Assembly: GCF_000247695.1 (NCBI RefSeq)
Contig: NW_004624747.1
Span: 26,714,632 to 26,778,631, forward strand
Direction of reading: 5' to 3'
Origin: Heterocephalus glaber
Taxonomy: Eukaryota; Chordata; Mammalia; Rodentia; Bathyergidae
DNA length: 64,000 nt
The position numbers and the translations under genes were made by a program. A model generated the notes under the pieces. It ran no database searches and was not told the origin of the DNA. It saw only the letters and a program-made list of their open reading frames with translations. Below are positions 35,432-47,139 of this stretch, in pieces (within the stretch, counting starts at the first letter, position 1; each line of letters starts with the position of its first letter).

Positions 35432-35622
35432 TTTTAAATTTTTCTACTCTGAGAATTGAACCCAGGGCCGTCACCCTGAGCGACACCTCCAGCCCATTTT
35501 TTACTTTGAAACAGGGACTTGAAAAGCTGTTAAGTTGCCTAGGCTGGACTTGAACTTTCAGTCCCCCTGCCTCGGCCTCCCAGAGGGCTGGGAATATAGA
35601 CCTGCACCGCCAGGCCCGGCCT
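35432..35622 (-). mobile_element. old B1-ID composite SINE, minus strand
   Basis: Minus strand: GGCCGGGCCTGGCGGTGCAG, CCCAGCCCTCTGGGAGGCCG, GCCTAGGCAACTTAACAG, then GGGCTGGAGGTGTCGCTCAG and GGTTCAATTCTCAGAGTAG. The 7SL-derived half is followed by a tRNA-derived half in the same order as at 16617. A 301-codon plus-strand frame begins inside this element and is not a gene. Confidence 0.88.
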
Positions 35623-37169
35623 CAAATGTATCTTTAAAGTTGAAAACATGCAGAAGGTCGCTGTTTTACAGGGCAGCTTCCCCTCCGAAGTGGCAATGCC
35701 CTGGGTACAGTGACAGCGAATGCAACAGGCCCTGTGCCTCTGTCTTCTTTCGGAAGCAGTTGGCAGCCAGCCACGGAGAGCCAGGGCCGCAGGAAAGGGC
35801 TGGGCACGGGACAGAAGGCCCTGCCCTTAAAGTGAGACGCCGAATGTCCAACACAGCTCTCCAGAGGGTGTGGCTGCCTGTGCTTCTCCCCGAAGCGCAG
35901 TGGCTCCTGCAGAGGAGGCCTGGGCCTGCACCTGGCTTTGTGCATGGGCTACGGCCCAGCCCGGGAGCAGGGTGTTGCCGGCCAGCTCTGGAAGGAGCCA
36001 GGGAGACAGGGGGGCAGTCAGCAAAATCTCACTGTGCCTTTAATGACCCGGGCCACGTAGTGAGTTTGCCGAGGGCCAGGGGCTTATTTCTGTCATCACC
36101 GCACAGTGCGTGGCTTGGTCCTGGTCCCCTAAACTCCTTCCTGACTCTGAGACCTTTGCATCCTTCAAATGCCTCCCTGCAAATGAGCACCCGCAGGCCG
36201 TCGGCCGGGCTGGGGTGCAATCAGCTCTGTGATCCACAGCTTCCGTGGGATTTTCCTGAGCAGACACTGCTGGCCAGGACACCAGCACTGCCACCTCGGG
36301 GACAGGGCAGAGGTACCTGGGTGCCCAAAGACTCGGCCAACCCCATCCAGCCTACGTGGTCATTTCCCAGCCCTGCAGAGCCCGCTCCGGCCAGCTGCCT
36401 GGTGCCCAGTGCCACAGGCCAGGACTGCTCTTCAGTGTGAGCCGCTCCGAAAGCCCTGTGTGAGTGCTGTGAGCAGCTGGCAGAGCCGCTGCCTTCGATG
36501 GGACTGAGGCTGCAGATGGGGCTGTGCTGGAGTTCTGGTCTCGGCAGCTTCCAGGCAACACAGACACACAGGGAGAACCTCATTCCACAGACTGCAGACA
36601 CTCTGCAGAAACGGAAAAGGGAAAGGCTGAGAGGTTATGTAGGCTCTGAAAACAGCACTGCGGCGATTTGCTAACCTATTAGTCCCTGTGGCCCATTAGA
36701 CAGGGAGCGGTCGTCTGCTCCACTTCTCCATCAGGCCTCAGACAGACAGCTGCGGGGAGAGCAGCCGAATCCGCCACTTGGCTCAGATGCCAGGTGCAGC
36801 AGAGCTGCCCTGGGGAACGCCCTCTCCACAGCACTCCCCACCCGAGCACGCTTATCTGTCCTGCGGCAGCAGGCCTGGGGGACACAGATCCAAAGCCCTT
36901 GTTTGCTGTGCGTCCCTGAGGCTGTGGTGCAGGAGACCCCTCCCAAGACCCCCGGGCAGAACCACAGGGAACTGGACCCTATGCACATACGAGGTGTGAC
37001 AGAAGCACGCAGCGAATGCTCGCTCCGTGTTTAAAGAATTACTGCACCAAGGGCATCCTGACTTAACCGCCCTCACAACCCTCCGCTTGCGTGGAGCACA
37101 CCTGTCCCACCGTTCCCACCATGATTGAAGCAGTTCTCAAGTCCTCTTTCATAAGTGTCTTCAGCTGTG
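35623..37169. other. GC-rich intronic stretch
   Basis: No repeat recognised. Frames on both strands have no domain. Confidence 0.5.
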
Positions 37170-37475
37170 CTGTAAACGTTGGCATTTCCTGGTCCTTCAG
37201 ACTTTGGAGAAGTCACACGGTGAAGATCCGGTGAGCACGGTGGACGAGGTCACACTGCAGTGTTTCTCTTTGTCAGAGACTGCCGTAAAGGTTTTGAATC
37301 AATTCAGAACACTGAGGCAGCCGCCGAAAGGACATGAAAGCGAACGTTCAGAACTGCTCCAGAAAGTGGTGGGAACGTCAGGACAAGCACGTTCACAGTG
37401 ACAGGGGAGGACCTTGAAGGCAATCACGGCAATGTGTATGTTACTGTAAAAATGGTTTTAAGTTTAAACGCACAC
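37170..37475 (+). mobile_element. mariner-type transposase 3'-end relic, third copy
   Basis: TTTTGAATCAATTCAGAACA, CTGAGGCAGCCGCCGAAAGG, AGAACTGCTCCAGAAAGTGG and GGGAGGACCTTGAAGGCAAT parallel the copies at 15500 and 15845. A further stretch upstream (GCATTTCCTGGTCCTTCAGA) may also belong to the element. It is broken by frameshifts. Confidence 0.65.
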
Positions 37476-40400
37476 CTTATTTTCTAATCATATACACACA
37501 CACATTATGCTTTTTAAATGTGCAGCCTGTGATAAAGTGCAATGTGTGCATTAGGCTCAGTAAGAGATTAGTAACACTAATCAACAATAAAACAGGACAA
37601 GCATAACCACTGCTGTAATAAGTTACGTGCTCCCCAGGCACCTAGATGGACTTCCGCATTCTCACGGAGCGGGCAGCAGCCTTCCCAGCCTCCCTTGGCA
37701 TCCTGAGCTGCCAGATGTAGCTCTCACTCCAGGTCATTATTGAGCAAACAGGAGTCCTGGGTCATGAGCACTGCGACCCCCAGAGAGCGAGCGGGTCTGA
37801 CGCTGGGGACACTGCTGCACGACTAGCAGGCAGCTGAGGGCACTGCCTGTGGGGATGAGCCACACCCTGGGGGGACAGAGAGAGAAAGAGTCCGAAACCT
37901 CACTGCACTGCTCAGAGCCCTGTGCTATGTAAAATTTACGCACTGCTTGTTTTGGGGATTTTTTCATTTGATATTTTCAGACCACAGTTGCCTGTGGGTG
38001 ACTGTGCTTAGATTGCAGGTGTCCTGAGCATTTCACCAAGCTTTCTCTGGACAAATCGGTGCTCATCTGTGAGGGTCTCAGTGAGCTGCCATCAGCGAGG
38101 ACAAGGAATTAAAGCAACAGCGAGTTTGTAAAGACAGAGTTGGCAGTTTCCCTCTTCCTGGTTTGCAAATATGCACCTCCCTGATAGGTCAAGTACAAGA
38201 TTTAGAGTCTGTACCTCAGCACTGGGTGTGGCGTGGTCACATTTTGTGTGCTGCACTTGGCCCTGTCTTCAACAGCAGGATGAACAGAGTTAATACTGAG
38301 AAACAGAAGCAATCAAGACCGAAGCTGAGGTATGGGGCCGAAGCGCCCCAAGGTACAGGCCAGCAGACATTCTGCTTGGATCCCAGCAGGTGACATCGTG
38401 CCAGCTGGCCCTGGGCTGGGCCTTGAGATCCTATGTGAGCTGCAGGCTCTCGTTTTCAGTTTGCTACGAAGCCATCCTCACTCACAGGGGAGCAGGTATG
38501 CCTGCCCGGGGCCAAAGTTCAGAGTGGAGACAACACAAGCCACCTTCCCCAGTGACAGGTGACGGGCAGGGCTTCCGCCATGGGCCCCATTTTTGCTGCT
38601 CACCTCACCTGCACCCGAACCACCTGCTCCTCACCCCTCACTGAGCTATGCACAGGAGCCCCAGATTCCTGAACGCAAAGCTGCGCGCACAGAATCAATA
38701 GATGTGAACCGTGGTTTAACGAGATACAGACTCACTTCTCACAAGAACGAAAAGCCGATATAGAGGAGCCGGGGGCAGTGGCAGGAACGGAACAAGTCCT
38801 CACAGACTGGCTCCCTGCGTGCTGACCTTCAGCCTCCTGATGTGAAGGTCATACATCTTCGGGGCTCTGCCCGCGTCTCAAGTTAGGAGGCCAGAGCAGG
38901 CAGGAAGGGAAGGCTGTCCAAGCTCCATCTGACCATTTCCTTTGCCAGAGCAGTGTCCCCACCGCCCCCAGAGAGCTCTGCCTAGACCTCACCAGCCCTC
39001 ACCACAGAGGCGTTGCGAGTGAGCACTGTGGGGAATCGCGCCCCAAGAAAGCCAGATCCTGTTAATAAGCAAGGAATAGGGATGAGGTGGGGTCAGCTGG
39101 CAGCTGGCAGTTTCTGGCAGAGTGATCAGGAATTAATTCTGAGTAACTGACAGCAAAGCACCATGCAGTCCATCTGTGAGTGTGCCATAGCGGACAGAGG
39201 AGAGGAGGGACCACTGATCCAAGTGACGAGTACCCACCGTCCCCGGGACGCTCCACGTGTGGAAGCCGGGATCCTCCCTGCATGTGGCCACACTGGGCAG
39301 GCTGTCTTTCCCTTTCATGGAACCAAATCACAGACGATTTGCAGGCTTTGAAAATAATTCTCAAATTAGGGAAAATTGCTATTTGGGGCCCTTTCCAAAC
39401 ACTGTTTCCATATTCAAAGGAAGGAGGAAACACTGCAGACACATCTGCAGCACGGTGCTTTGCATGCAAGAAACTGATTGCTTGGCTTTCCGACTTCTGC
39501 TTAAGAAAGGACCACTTGGAGAGGCGTGCGTCGTGTGGATCTAAGGGAGATGAGGACACCGGGCTTGACGTGGTCAGGGCAGCTCCGGTAGCCGTGCAAA
39601 GCCAAGCTGAGGCCTGGGATCGCAGGTCTCCAGGAGGGGCAGCCTGTCCTCTGCTGGCCTAGGCTCCAGCCAGCAGCCCCAGGACTTCCCAACGGGGGAA
39701 GAATGTGGCTCTGCCTGGGGACCAGACTGGGCGGGTGACGTGCCGCTCACCCCACAGCACCCCGGAAGCAGGGGGAAGCGGGGCTGCGGACGAGAATGCA
39801 CCTTCAGGTCACGCCCCAGGGACCCATCCCTCCAACCAGGCCCCAGCTCCTGACAGCACAGCTGCCTGGGCTCATCCAGGGTGACTCAGTGCTGAGCACA
39901 GCACCCTGTGACCTGTCACCTTCCATGGCCCGCTCCTGAACACAGGAGGCTGGGGGTCTCTGACCTAAACCGTAACGAGAGGTGACCCTAAGTAACGCCA
40001 GCCAGGTCCTCGCCACGCAGGGCGCTGATCCAAGTGACTTGCACACGTGGGCCACCATGAGTGGCAGGCGCTGCCCTGTCCCTGTCTGAGAGGAGGCCCA
40101 GGCAGCCTGCACACGTGCTGGTGCACCCACTCCTCTGGCCACAGCTGAGCGGCCAGTGACCACCACCTGCAGGCACCCTGCACTTGGGACACAGGAGCAG
40201 GGGTACGGGAGGCGCCAAACCCTCCCAGTCCTCAGCCCCCAGAGAGGCACCCCAGCCCAGTGGCGGGGCCTCCAAGGGGGGTGAGGGGCCCCACGTGCAC
40301 CCAGCAGGGCTGCTCCCTGGAGGCAGCCCAGGCAAAGGCCAGGTGCAAAGCTGAGAGCACAGCCCAGCTGTGGGGAGCCTCCCGTCACCCATGGGTCCCG

Positions 40401-40579
40401 AGTCCTCCTTGGCACATTGCCAGCTGGGCTTGGGAGCAGCTCCATGGATACAGCAGGAAACCAGGGTGACGGCAAGGGGAAAGGGGACAAAAGGCAAGAC
40501 ACCAGGCCACCCCCAGAGTGCGCCAGGGACCCCCGGTCACAAAGGGGCACAAGCCGCACTGACTCCTCTACCTGATGCC
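37476..40579. other. intronic sequence, no recognised element
   Basis: AT-rich at 37440-37620, otherwise mixed. The 308-codon minus-strand frame at 39804-40730 is Gly/Pro/Arg/Ser-rich without a domain and I do not accept it as a gene. Confidence 0.5.
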
Positions 40580-41330
40580 GACCTCTTTCCAGGGCCACTA
40601 ATTCAACACTGTTTGTGAGAATTTGCAGTTTATGAGAGTTTCTGGATTTGGAAACTAAATAAGTATCTTCCTGGGTAGAAATGAGCCTGCTCACCCTTTT
40701 TCTACCTACCACGTAGAGACTTAATGCCACCTTTTCTAATATACATAACTTGCATTATACAGTGATAGGTACACAGGAACATCCAGACAGATTTTGATTT
40801 ATGTGCTGCCTAATAATTAAGAACTTCAAAGTGTTGGTGTGTTTTTGTTCACTTTAAGAAAATCTGCAGAACTTAACTTGGGTGACATTTTTGGTGATTC
40901 AGAACTATCCAGGCTGCCGGTGAGTGGCTTGCAGGCTGTTAAATCACTTCCCCTTCGCAGAGGAAATAAAAGACGTTTCAGTCACCTTGAAGCAACTCTG
41001 TACAGATGGAAAAACTCACTTCTAGGTGAGGACTCATGCGGGCCTGACAAGCAGCTGGACGTCTGCACTGGCTATGGACCCCCGGGAGCTGGGGCTCAGG
41101 CCACACCAGGGAGGCTGGATGCACGTTTGGCAGCAGCCTGCATGGTATTTATTCCCTGTTTGCAAAAGCAAAGGGAAAAAATATGAATCTGGAAGCTTTT
41201 ATTAAAAAACTCTGGCAACATTTCCAATGTTTTCTCATTGGGCTGAAGAGTCGCCGAAAACATCTCTTGGCAAGACAGAGAGAAAACAAAGAAAAGGCGA
41301 ATACTGAGGGCAAATAAAATATCACTTCAC
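40580..41330. other. AT-rich island, candidate conserved element
   Basis: Between two GC-rich stretches, this region includes TTTTGATTTATGTGCTGCC and TAATAATTAAGAACTTC near 40793-40826. It is non-repetitive by eye. Function is unknown. Confidence 0.35.
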
Positions 41331-42124
41331 ATTTCTACCCAAGAGGATGGAAGAGTGACAATGCACAGCCAGGGGCAGAAGGCGCACGTGAAACACACTT
41401 CAGTTCGCGGCCTTGTGCTGCTTTCCAGGAGGAGAAGCAACAAGCAAATAAAACCCAGGCCTGGTTCTCCGCAGACACAGCCCAGGTCGGAGGCAGGACG
41501 GCTGGCTGCCGCGTTCTCCAGGAGAAAACCGCACAGGCTTGCAGGGGGGCAGGGAGCGACTGCCCGCGCCACTCCACATGTCCTCACTCTTGGGGCACAG
41601 GCTGCCTACCCCCAGGGAGAGTACTGGGCATGGGGTGAGTGCCCGGGGAAGGAGGACACAAGAAGGCGGAGCTGCTGGCGGGAGAGAAGGCTGTGAGAAG
41701 ATGAGGCAGGGTGGGAGTGGGAGCGTTCAAAGCTCAGGACGCCCGGCTGGGGTGGAGTGGGCTGGGAGGGAACCCCGAGGGAAAGGCGCCATACCCAGGG
41801 CTGCCCCAAAAGGGCGCTCGTAGAGGAGGGCAAGGTCTGTACTGGCTATTTAAAGAAGCAGTAGTAGCTGTCCGTTTCGGAGAGATCGTGGCTCATCAGA
41901 ACTTGGGAAGAGAACCAGCGAGAGAGCAAAAGGAGCGATGGTTTGTCTTCCTTTACATTGCAGGCCTGGGGACGCAGGCCCCGAGACTGAGCCCGCACAG
42001 GGTCAGGCTGAAGGCCTGGGGCTGTGGTCCCATGAGCATCCCTGAAGGCAGGTGTTTGGCCCCAGCCAGTGGCTCTCCTGGGACCTCTGCGAGTGAGGAC
42101 TGCTGAGAGGCCAGGTGCCTGGGG
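41331..42124. other. GC-rich intronic sequence
   Basis: Purine-rich around 41640-41800. No gene or repeat recognised. Confidence 0.4.
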
Positions 42125-42397
42125 ATCATGCCTGAGAGGGGACATTGGGACCCTCCCTTCCCTCTCTCTGCTTCCGGCCACCATGAGGTGAGCTGCTTTA
42201 TGCCACCACAGTCCCTGCCCGCCCGGCACGATGCTCTCCCCAGCCACCATGCTGTTCGGCCACAACAGAGACTCACAAGCAATGGGGCCAATCACCATGA
42301 AGACTGAAGCCTCTGAGACCGTGAGCCCAGTAAACCCTTCTGCAGGTGAAGCTGGTTCTCTTAGGTGTGCTTTCACCACAGAACACCGGCTGACGCA
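42125..42397 (+). mobile_element. LTR-like interspersed repeat, probably MaLR-type (copy C)
   Basis: It lacks the left part of the family. Landmarks present: GGACATTGGGACCCTCCCTT, GGCCACCATGAGGTGAGCTG, AGCAATGGGGCCAATCACC and GAACACCGGCTGACGCA. The ATAAA element is changed to GTAAACC. Confidence 0.62.
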
Positions 42398-43124
42398 CGT
42401 GTGAAAGTCCAGTGATGCCCACCTCATGGTGGCGAAGTGATCAGCAACGTGGACGAGGCGGCAGTGATGGACGGGGAGACAGACGTACCTCCTCTCCCTC
42501 TGAAGACCAAGTTGAAGGACAGGGCAGGGCAGGGAGAGACCGCCAGGCCCCGGACAGAACCATCCCTCCCAAGCGCCCGGCCAGGGCTCCACCTCCACTG
42601 AGGAGCCTCAGTCCAGCCAGGTGAGCAAGCTCTGGCCAAGGGCTTCAGGCAAAAGTGGTGTTGTTTCCAGGACTGAGAAACCTCCCCTAGACCCTCCGCA
42701 CACGTGTGCTGCGCTGGCTGGAAGCGAAGGAGCTTAGAGCTGTGCACGACAGAGCCGCCTCACCCTAGGAGGCTCCTGCACACCCGGACTCAGTGTGAGC
42801 CCTGTGTGCGCATCAGTTGTGTCGGTCCCTGAGGTTTAGGGGTGGCTGTGTTAACCTCCCCGCCTAAAACAAGGGAAGATGGAGGCCTGGTGACCAGAGG
42901 TGTGCTTGGGAAGAAATTTCCGGAAAGAGACCCGCTGGGTTGGGGAGTTAGTGCGGCCGCCAGGGTCAGTGCGCAGAGACAGACATGGGTTAAGAAGCAC
43001 GTCATGGCACATGAGCGAATTCATCCCCCTGAGTGTGCCTTGAGCGCTCCCACTTTTACATACTCGCACAAGCATACAGTCGAAACACATGCACATATGT
43101 TCGGCTGAATCCGTGCATGCCATG
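42398..43124. other. intronic sequence, no recognised element
   Basis: GC-rich; no element supported. The last ~80 bases, rich in ACACATGCAC, may belong to the L1 relic that follows. Confidence 0.4.
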
Positions 43125-43372
43125 TGATGAGTTCAGCGAGCCATTCTATGAGTTTTACACCTGTGCAGATTCAAGTAAGCACCACCGTCGGAGCACAGTG
43201 TCACCACCAGCGTCCCCTTGTAATGGAAACCTCTCCGGTCCCCTCATCCGCAGCGAGCCAGCTCCCTAGCACCTCGTTCTGACTCCTAGCACGTCCCGTA
43301 CACGGAATCGCACCGGGTGCAGCCTTCGTGGCTGGCTTCTCCCACTCTGCACACTGCCTGGACAGTGATGAG
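43125..43372 (-). mobile_element. old L1 LINE relic, minus orientation
   Basis: The plus strand reads GAGTTTTACACCTGTGCAGA, TTCAAGTAAGCACCACCG, GTACACGGAATCGCACCGGG and GTGGCTGGCTTCTCCCACTC. These match the reverse complement of an L1M 3' region (GAGTTTTACACATGTGTAGA ... GGAATCATACAGTATG ... CTGGCTTCTTTCACTTAG). Confidence 0.72.
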
Positions 43373-44468
43373 GAAGACGTGCTGATGGCAGAGGCTGAGG
43401 ACCCCACCCTGCCAGGGGCTAGTGCCTGTCAGGCCTGTGCTCCTCCTGGGACCCACGATCCCGCTCTCTACCTCCAGAGGGTTTGAAAACTTCAATAATA
43501 AACACGTCGTTTAAACTTGGAAAGCAGTCTCTGCTGTGTCTTTGGACCCGTGCGTCAGCAGCAGCAGACCGGAAGGAAGTGCTGCCTGACAGAGTCCAAG
43601 GAGACTCGGCCCCAGGACAGAGGGCAGCCCCGCCCCGGCTGTGCTCCTGTGCCCTGGGCAGGTGCAGAGAGCTGGGCACTGTGCTCGTGGCTCCTGGGCC
43701 TGACTGTCAGGACCTGACAGCTGCCCGGTTGGGGGCCTGGGGTGAGGCCCACATCGCCTGTAAAATCAGTGTCTGGCTTCTCTCTTTACCACCCGGGGAG
43801 GTCCTTACGCGACTGACTCGAGGCCAGGAAGGACAGGGACAGGCCAGCAACTCTCCAGAACGGGTCTCTGCAGAACAAGGCCACATGGGTCTGTGCCGAG
43901 GACCTCATTCCAGGCACGAGACAGTTGCCCTGCGGCTCAGCTGGCAGAGACCTGCGGCTGGCGGTCCTCCCGTGGCGGGGGAGGGAGGGAGCTGCCCCTC
44001 CCGGCTTTCTCCGTTCGCAGCTGTCTGCAGTGCAAGCCCCTGAGTTTTCTTGGCTGTGATACGGCGAGAGTTGGAAAGCGGGATTCTAATAGATCTTTCT
44101 CAAACCCATGGAAAATGGCATAAGGTGCTAATTTTGGAGGCATCAAGGCTCACAATCAGCCCTAGAAAGGACACATTTGCTGAGCACTGTGCCTGAAATC
44201 CTGGCAGGCTTGACATTTCACTTCTGGCAAAAAGAATGGATATATTCACCTCAAAGCATAGCTTTTCTCGCCCTTAGATTTTACACTGATAGAGAATGTC
44301 AGAAACGTCATTTTCTTCTAAAACTATACGGTGAGATTCCCTAAACCAGATATGTCCACAGACCTCTTTATCCAAGAAACCATGTCCACTGCAGCAAAGT
44401 CACTGTCTTATTTGTATAATTACTGAGTTAAAATAGAATTTGAAGGTAAAATTCTCGCCACACATGTG
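43373..44468. other. intronic sequence; AT-rich at the right end
   Basis: 43480-44100 is GC-rich. 44130-44460 is AT-rich and non-repetitive by eye. No gene. Confidence 0.4.
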
Positions 44469-44571
44469 GTTTTTTTGTTTTTTTGTTTTTTTGGTACCGG
44501 GGATTGAACTTGGGACCTTGCGCTTGCAAGGCAGGCACCGGAACCACTGACTGAAATCCCCGGCCCCAATG
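44469..44571 (-). mobile_element. ID-type SINE, minus strand, 8-bp duplication
   Basis: Minus strand: GGGGCCGGGGATTTCAGTCA, GTTCAATCCCCGGTACC, then an A-rich tail broken by single C residues. CACATGTG occurs at 44461-44468 and 44572-44579. The A box is damaged (TTTCAGTCAG instead of TTTAGCTCAG). Confidence 0.9.
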
Positions 44572-44579
44572 CACATGTG

Positions 44580-47121
44580 TTATGTTTTAACCCCAAACCA
44601 CAGCGCCTCTGAGGACTTCCTGACAGGACCTGCAGTGGATCCAGCACACACAAGCTGGCTCTGCTCTGTGACATCCTGGTGGCACCTTGCAAAGAAGGCT
44701 ACAGCCCTGGACACTCTGCTCCCTCAGCTTCTCTCCTTTTCTCTTAAAGAAAGTGGGGGCACACTGGCTCTGCAAACCCCAAGAGGGTTTGCACCACCAG
44801 AAAAAGAAGGGCCTCAGAGCCACCGCCAGGTGAAGAGGAACTCAAATTACAGCAAGGAAAAGCAGCAGCCTCGAGACGCATCTTGCCATCCTCATGCACG
44901 TGATGGGGTAGAAAGGGACCAGCATCTCATCTAGGACACATCTGGCACAGTGAGGACACATTTACGGCTATCACAGAGAAGAGTGGGGTGCTCGCTCAAG
45001 GCCACCATCCAGGACAAGACCTGCGGTGCAGAGGTAGAAAACACGGGCCAGAGGAAACTGCTGGAAAAAGCTCACGGCAGAGTCTGAGAGGTGTGGCCGT
45101 CAGCGATGGAACAACAGTCCTATTTCCGTCCGCAGCCCTGGGCTGGGTGGGGCTCCTGGTCTCTGGCCGTGGCACTCACTCTATAAAGTCGTGCCAAGAG
45201 CCCCCTGGAGACAGACCCGTGCTGCACAGGGATGCACAGGCCAGGAAAGAGGGAGGGAGGAGTGGGCGGCGGACACAGGACAAATGGACGGATTCCACCC
45301 TGGTAAGTCTGCCAATGAGCAGCGCGAAGCAGGCTGGCGGGAAGGAGGGATGGGGCCTGCAGGGGCTGCCCGGACTCCTCAAGGCTCGGCTTGGCCCCTC
45401 GTGCGGCCCCAGGTGGCTGGGCCACACGGCATGTCCTGTTCGATCTCGTCTGCTCAGTCTCCGGTGGTTCATTCATGGAGACTCCTGAGTTCTCCTGCCC
45501 TGGCTCCAGCTGGTCCGACAGAAACATCGCTCCTGTGGCCACCTCTGTCCCGGTACCACACACAGTCCTCAGATCAGTTCCAATACGCTGTTTTCCCGGA
45601 AAACTCTCCCCAGCTGCCACCTCTCAGGCCCACGGTGGGAATGGCACCTACACTGCAACTGTGGCGTGACTGGGAGCACTGAGCAAGGCACAAGTGAGAG
45701 GCCACTGGATGAACGACGAGGCCGGAGTACACATCCCGGATGAGCATGCACAGGAAGTCCAGCGTCCCGGGACAGAGGGTGGAGCCAGGACAGCAGCCCC
45801 CACACCCACGGTGCTGGGCCCTCGGTACCTGCTGCTGGTGGGGTGTGGAGCCATCAGCGATGACCACGGAGCAAGAGGACCCCCAGCCTGTCCCTGTGCC
45901 CATGTGTGGGCATCATCTGGGGTCTCCGGCCGGCCAGGCTCCTCCACTGTGGGGAGCCAGCACTGCAGGTGGAGGTGCCACCTCATAGCACTGCAAGCCC
46001 AGCAGGAAGCCACAGGGAGCCCGGTGTGGGCTCCTGGGCCTGCTCTTGCCCGCCAGCAAGCAGGCTCCTCAGAGACTTTGCAGGACATCTCTTCTGTCCT
46101 CAGCAACCTATTTAAAATGCTCTTTCACCAACAACCCTGAATCTCAGCATCTTACAATGCCGCACTCACACGCATGTGGATGTAGTGCGTCAGGCCAGGA
46201 TCTGGGTGGCACTGGCCTGCCGGCTGCTGTCCGGAGGGTCCGAGGCAGGCTCACCCCAGGGCCGGGCCCTGCCCACAGAGCTCACCTGGCCCTGTCCCAC
46301 CCCAGGTGTCCTCCTGGAGGCAGGTGCAAGTGGCAGGCTCAGCTCCTCAGGACGACCTTCCACGATTCACAGTGGCCATATCCTTCCCAGGAAGCCATGC
46401 ATGGAGGCCAGCACACGTTCAAGAGGGGGCCAGGGTCCATCCCTCGACAGGCAGCATGGAAGGCAAGGCCACGTCCAAGGCCAGACAGCGATCTCCCCAC
46501 AACATGGGGCTGAGGGCCAGGGGAAAGGTGGCTCTGCTGAGGTGTGCCCAGCGGACCTGTGACACATGCACCTCCCTCCTCCAGTCCAGGCGGACAGTGT
46601 TTTCACTGCTCTTTAAGAAATCAATTCCCTTTCATGCTTTCGAAGTTGGCATGGGCAGGGGAGGCAGACCCAGCTTCACTCCACCTTCTTATACCGAAGA
46701 TACTGGTCAGATGAAGCCGTAATTATCAAGGAAGCGGCCTCCCACACAGCGTGTTCCCACAATGTGTTCCTGCTTTGATTCACTCTTTCCGGTTTCATCA
46801 CAGCTACGCAGCCACGCACGTTCAAATCAGCCCCCTTTCAAAACGGATCGACACTGCTTACATCAAAGTGCAGTGGGACCACGTCGCCCCGCCCCTGAGG
46901 CCCCCGGGCAGTGAGGGTCACACAGGACTGCCCCATGCCTTGCTCTGTTTCTTTCTGTGTGGTAAGGAGCGGATACCGAGCAGCTGCAGCGTGAGGTACT
47001 GCTGCGATGGGACGTCCTGCAGGTGTGAAGGTCAGCTCAAGGTGACAGTGTGAGCATTGGAGACAGGCACTGGGCGCCAAGAGCCCCAACTGCAAAACAT
47101 CCCTGTGCGCACACCCAAAAT
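44580..47121. other. GC-rich intronic stretch
   Basis: No repeat recognised. Frames of 150-170 codons at 44988-45682 and 45648-46140 overlap on both strands, without domains. Confidence 0.5.
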
Positions 47122-47139
47122 AATAACACTACCGCACTG

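Noticed and set aside
35535..36440. 301-codon plus-strand open frame
   Set aside because: It begins inside the reverse strand of a B1-ID SINE and continues into GC-rich unique sequence. No domain or splice context.
39804..40730. 308-codon minus-strand open frame
   Set aside because: Single uninterrupted frame in GC-rich DNA with Gly/Pro/Ser/Arg-rich low-complexity composition, no recognisable domain and competing frames on the other strand.
41846..42598. 250-codon minus-strand open frame
   Set aside because: It runs through the antisense of an LTR-like repeat and has no recognisable domain.
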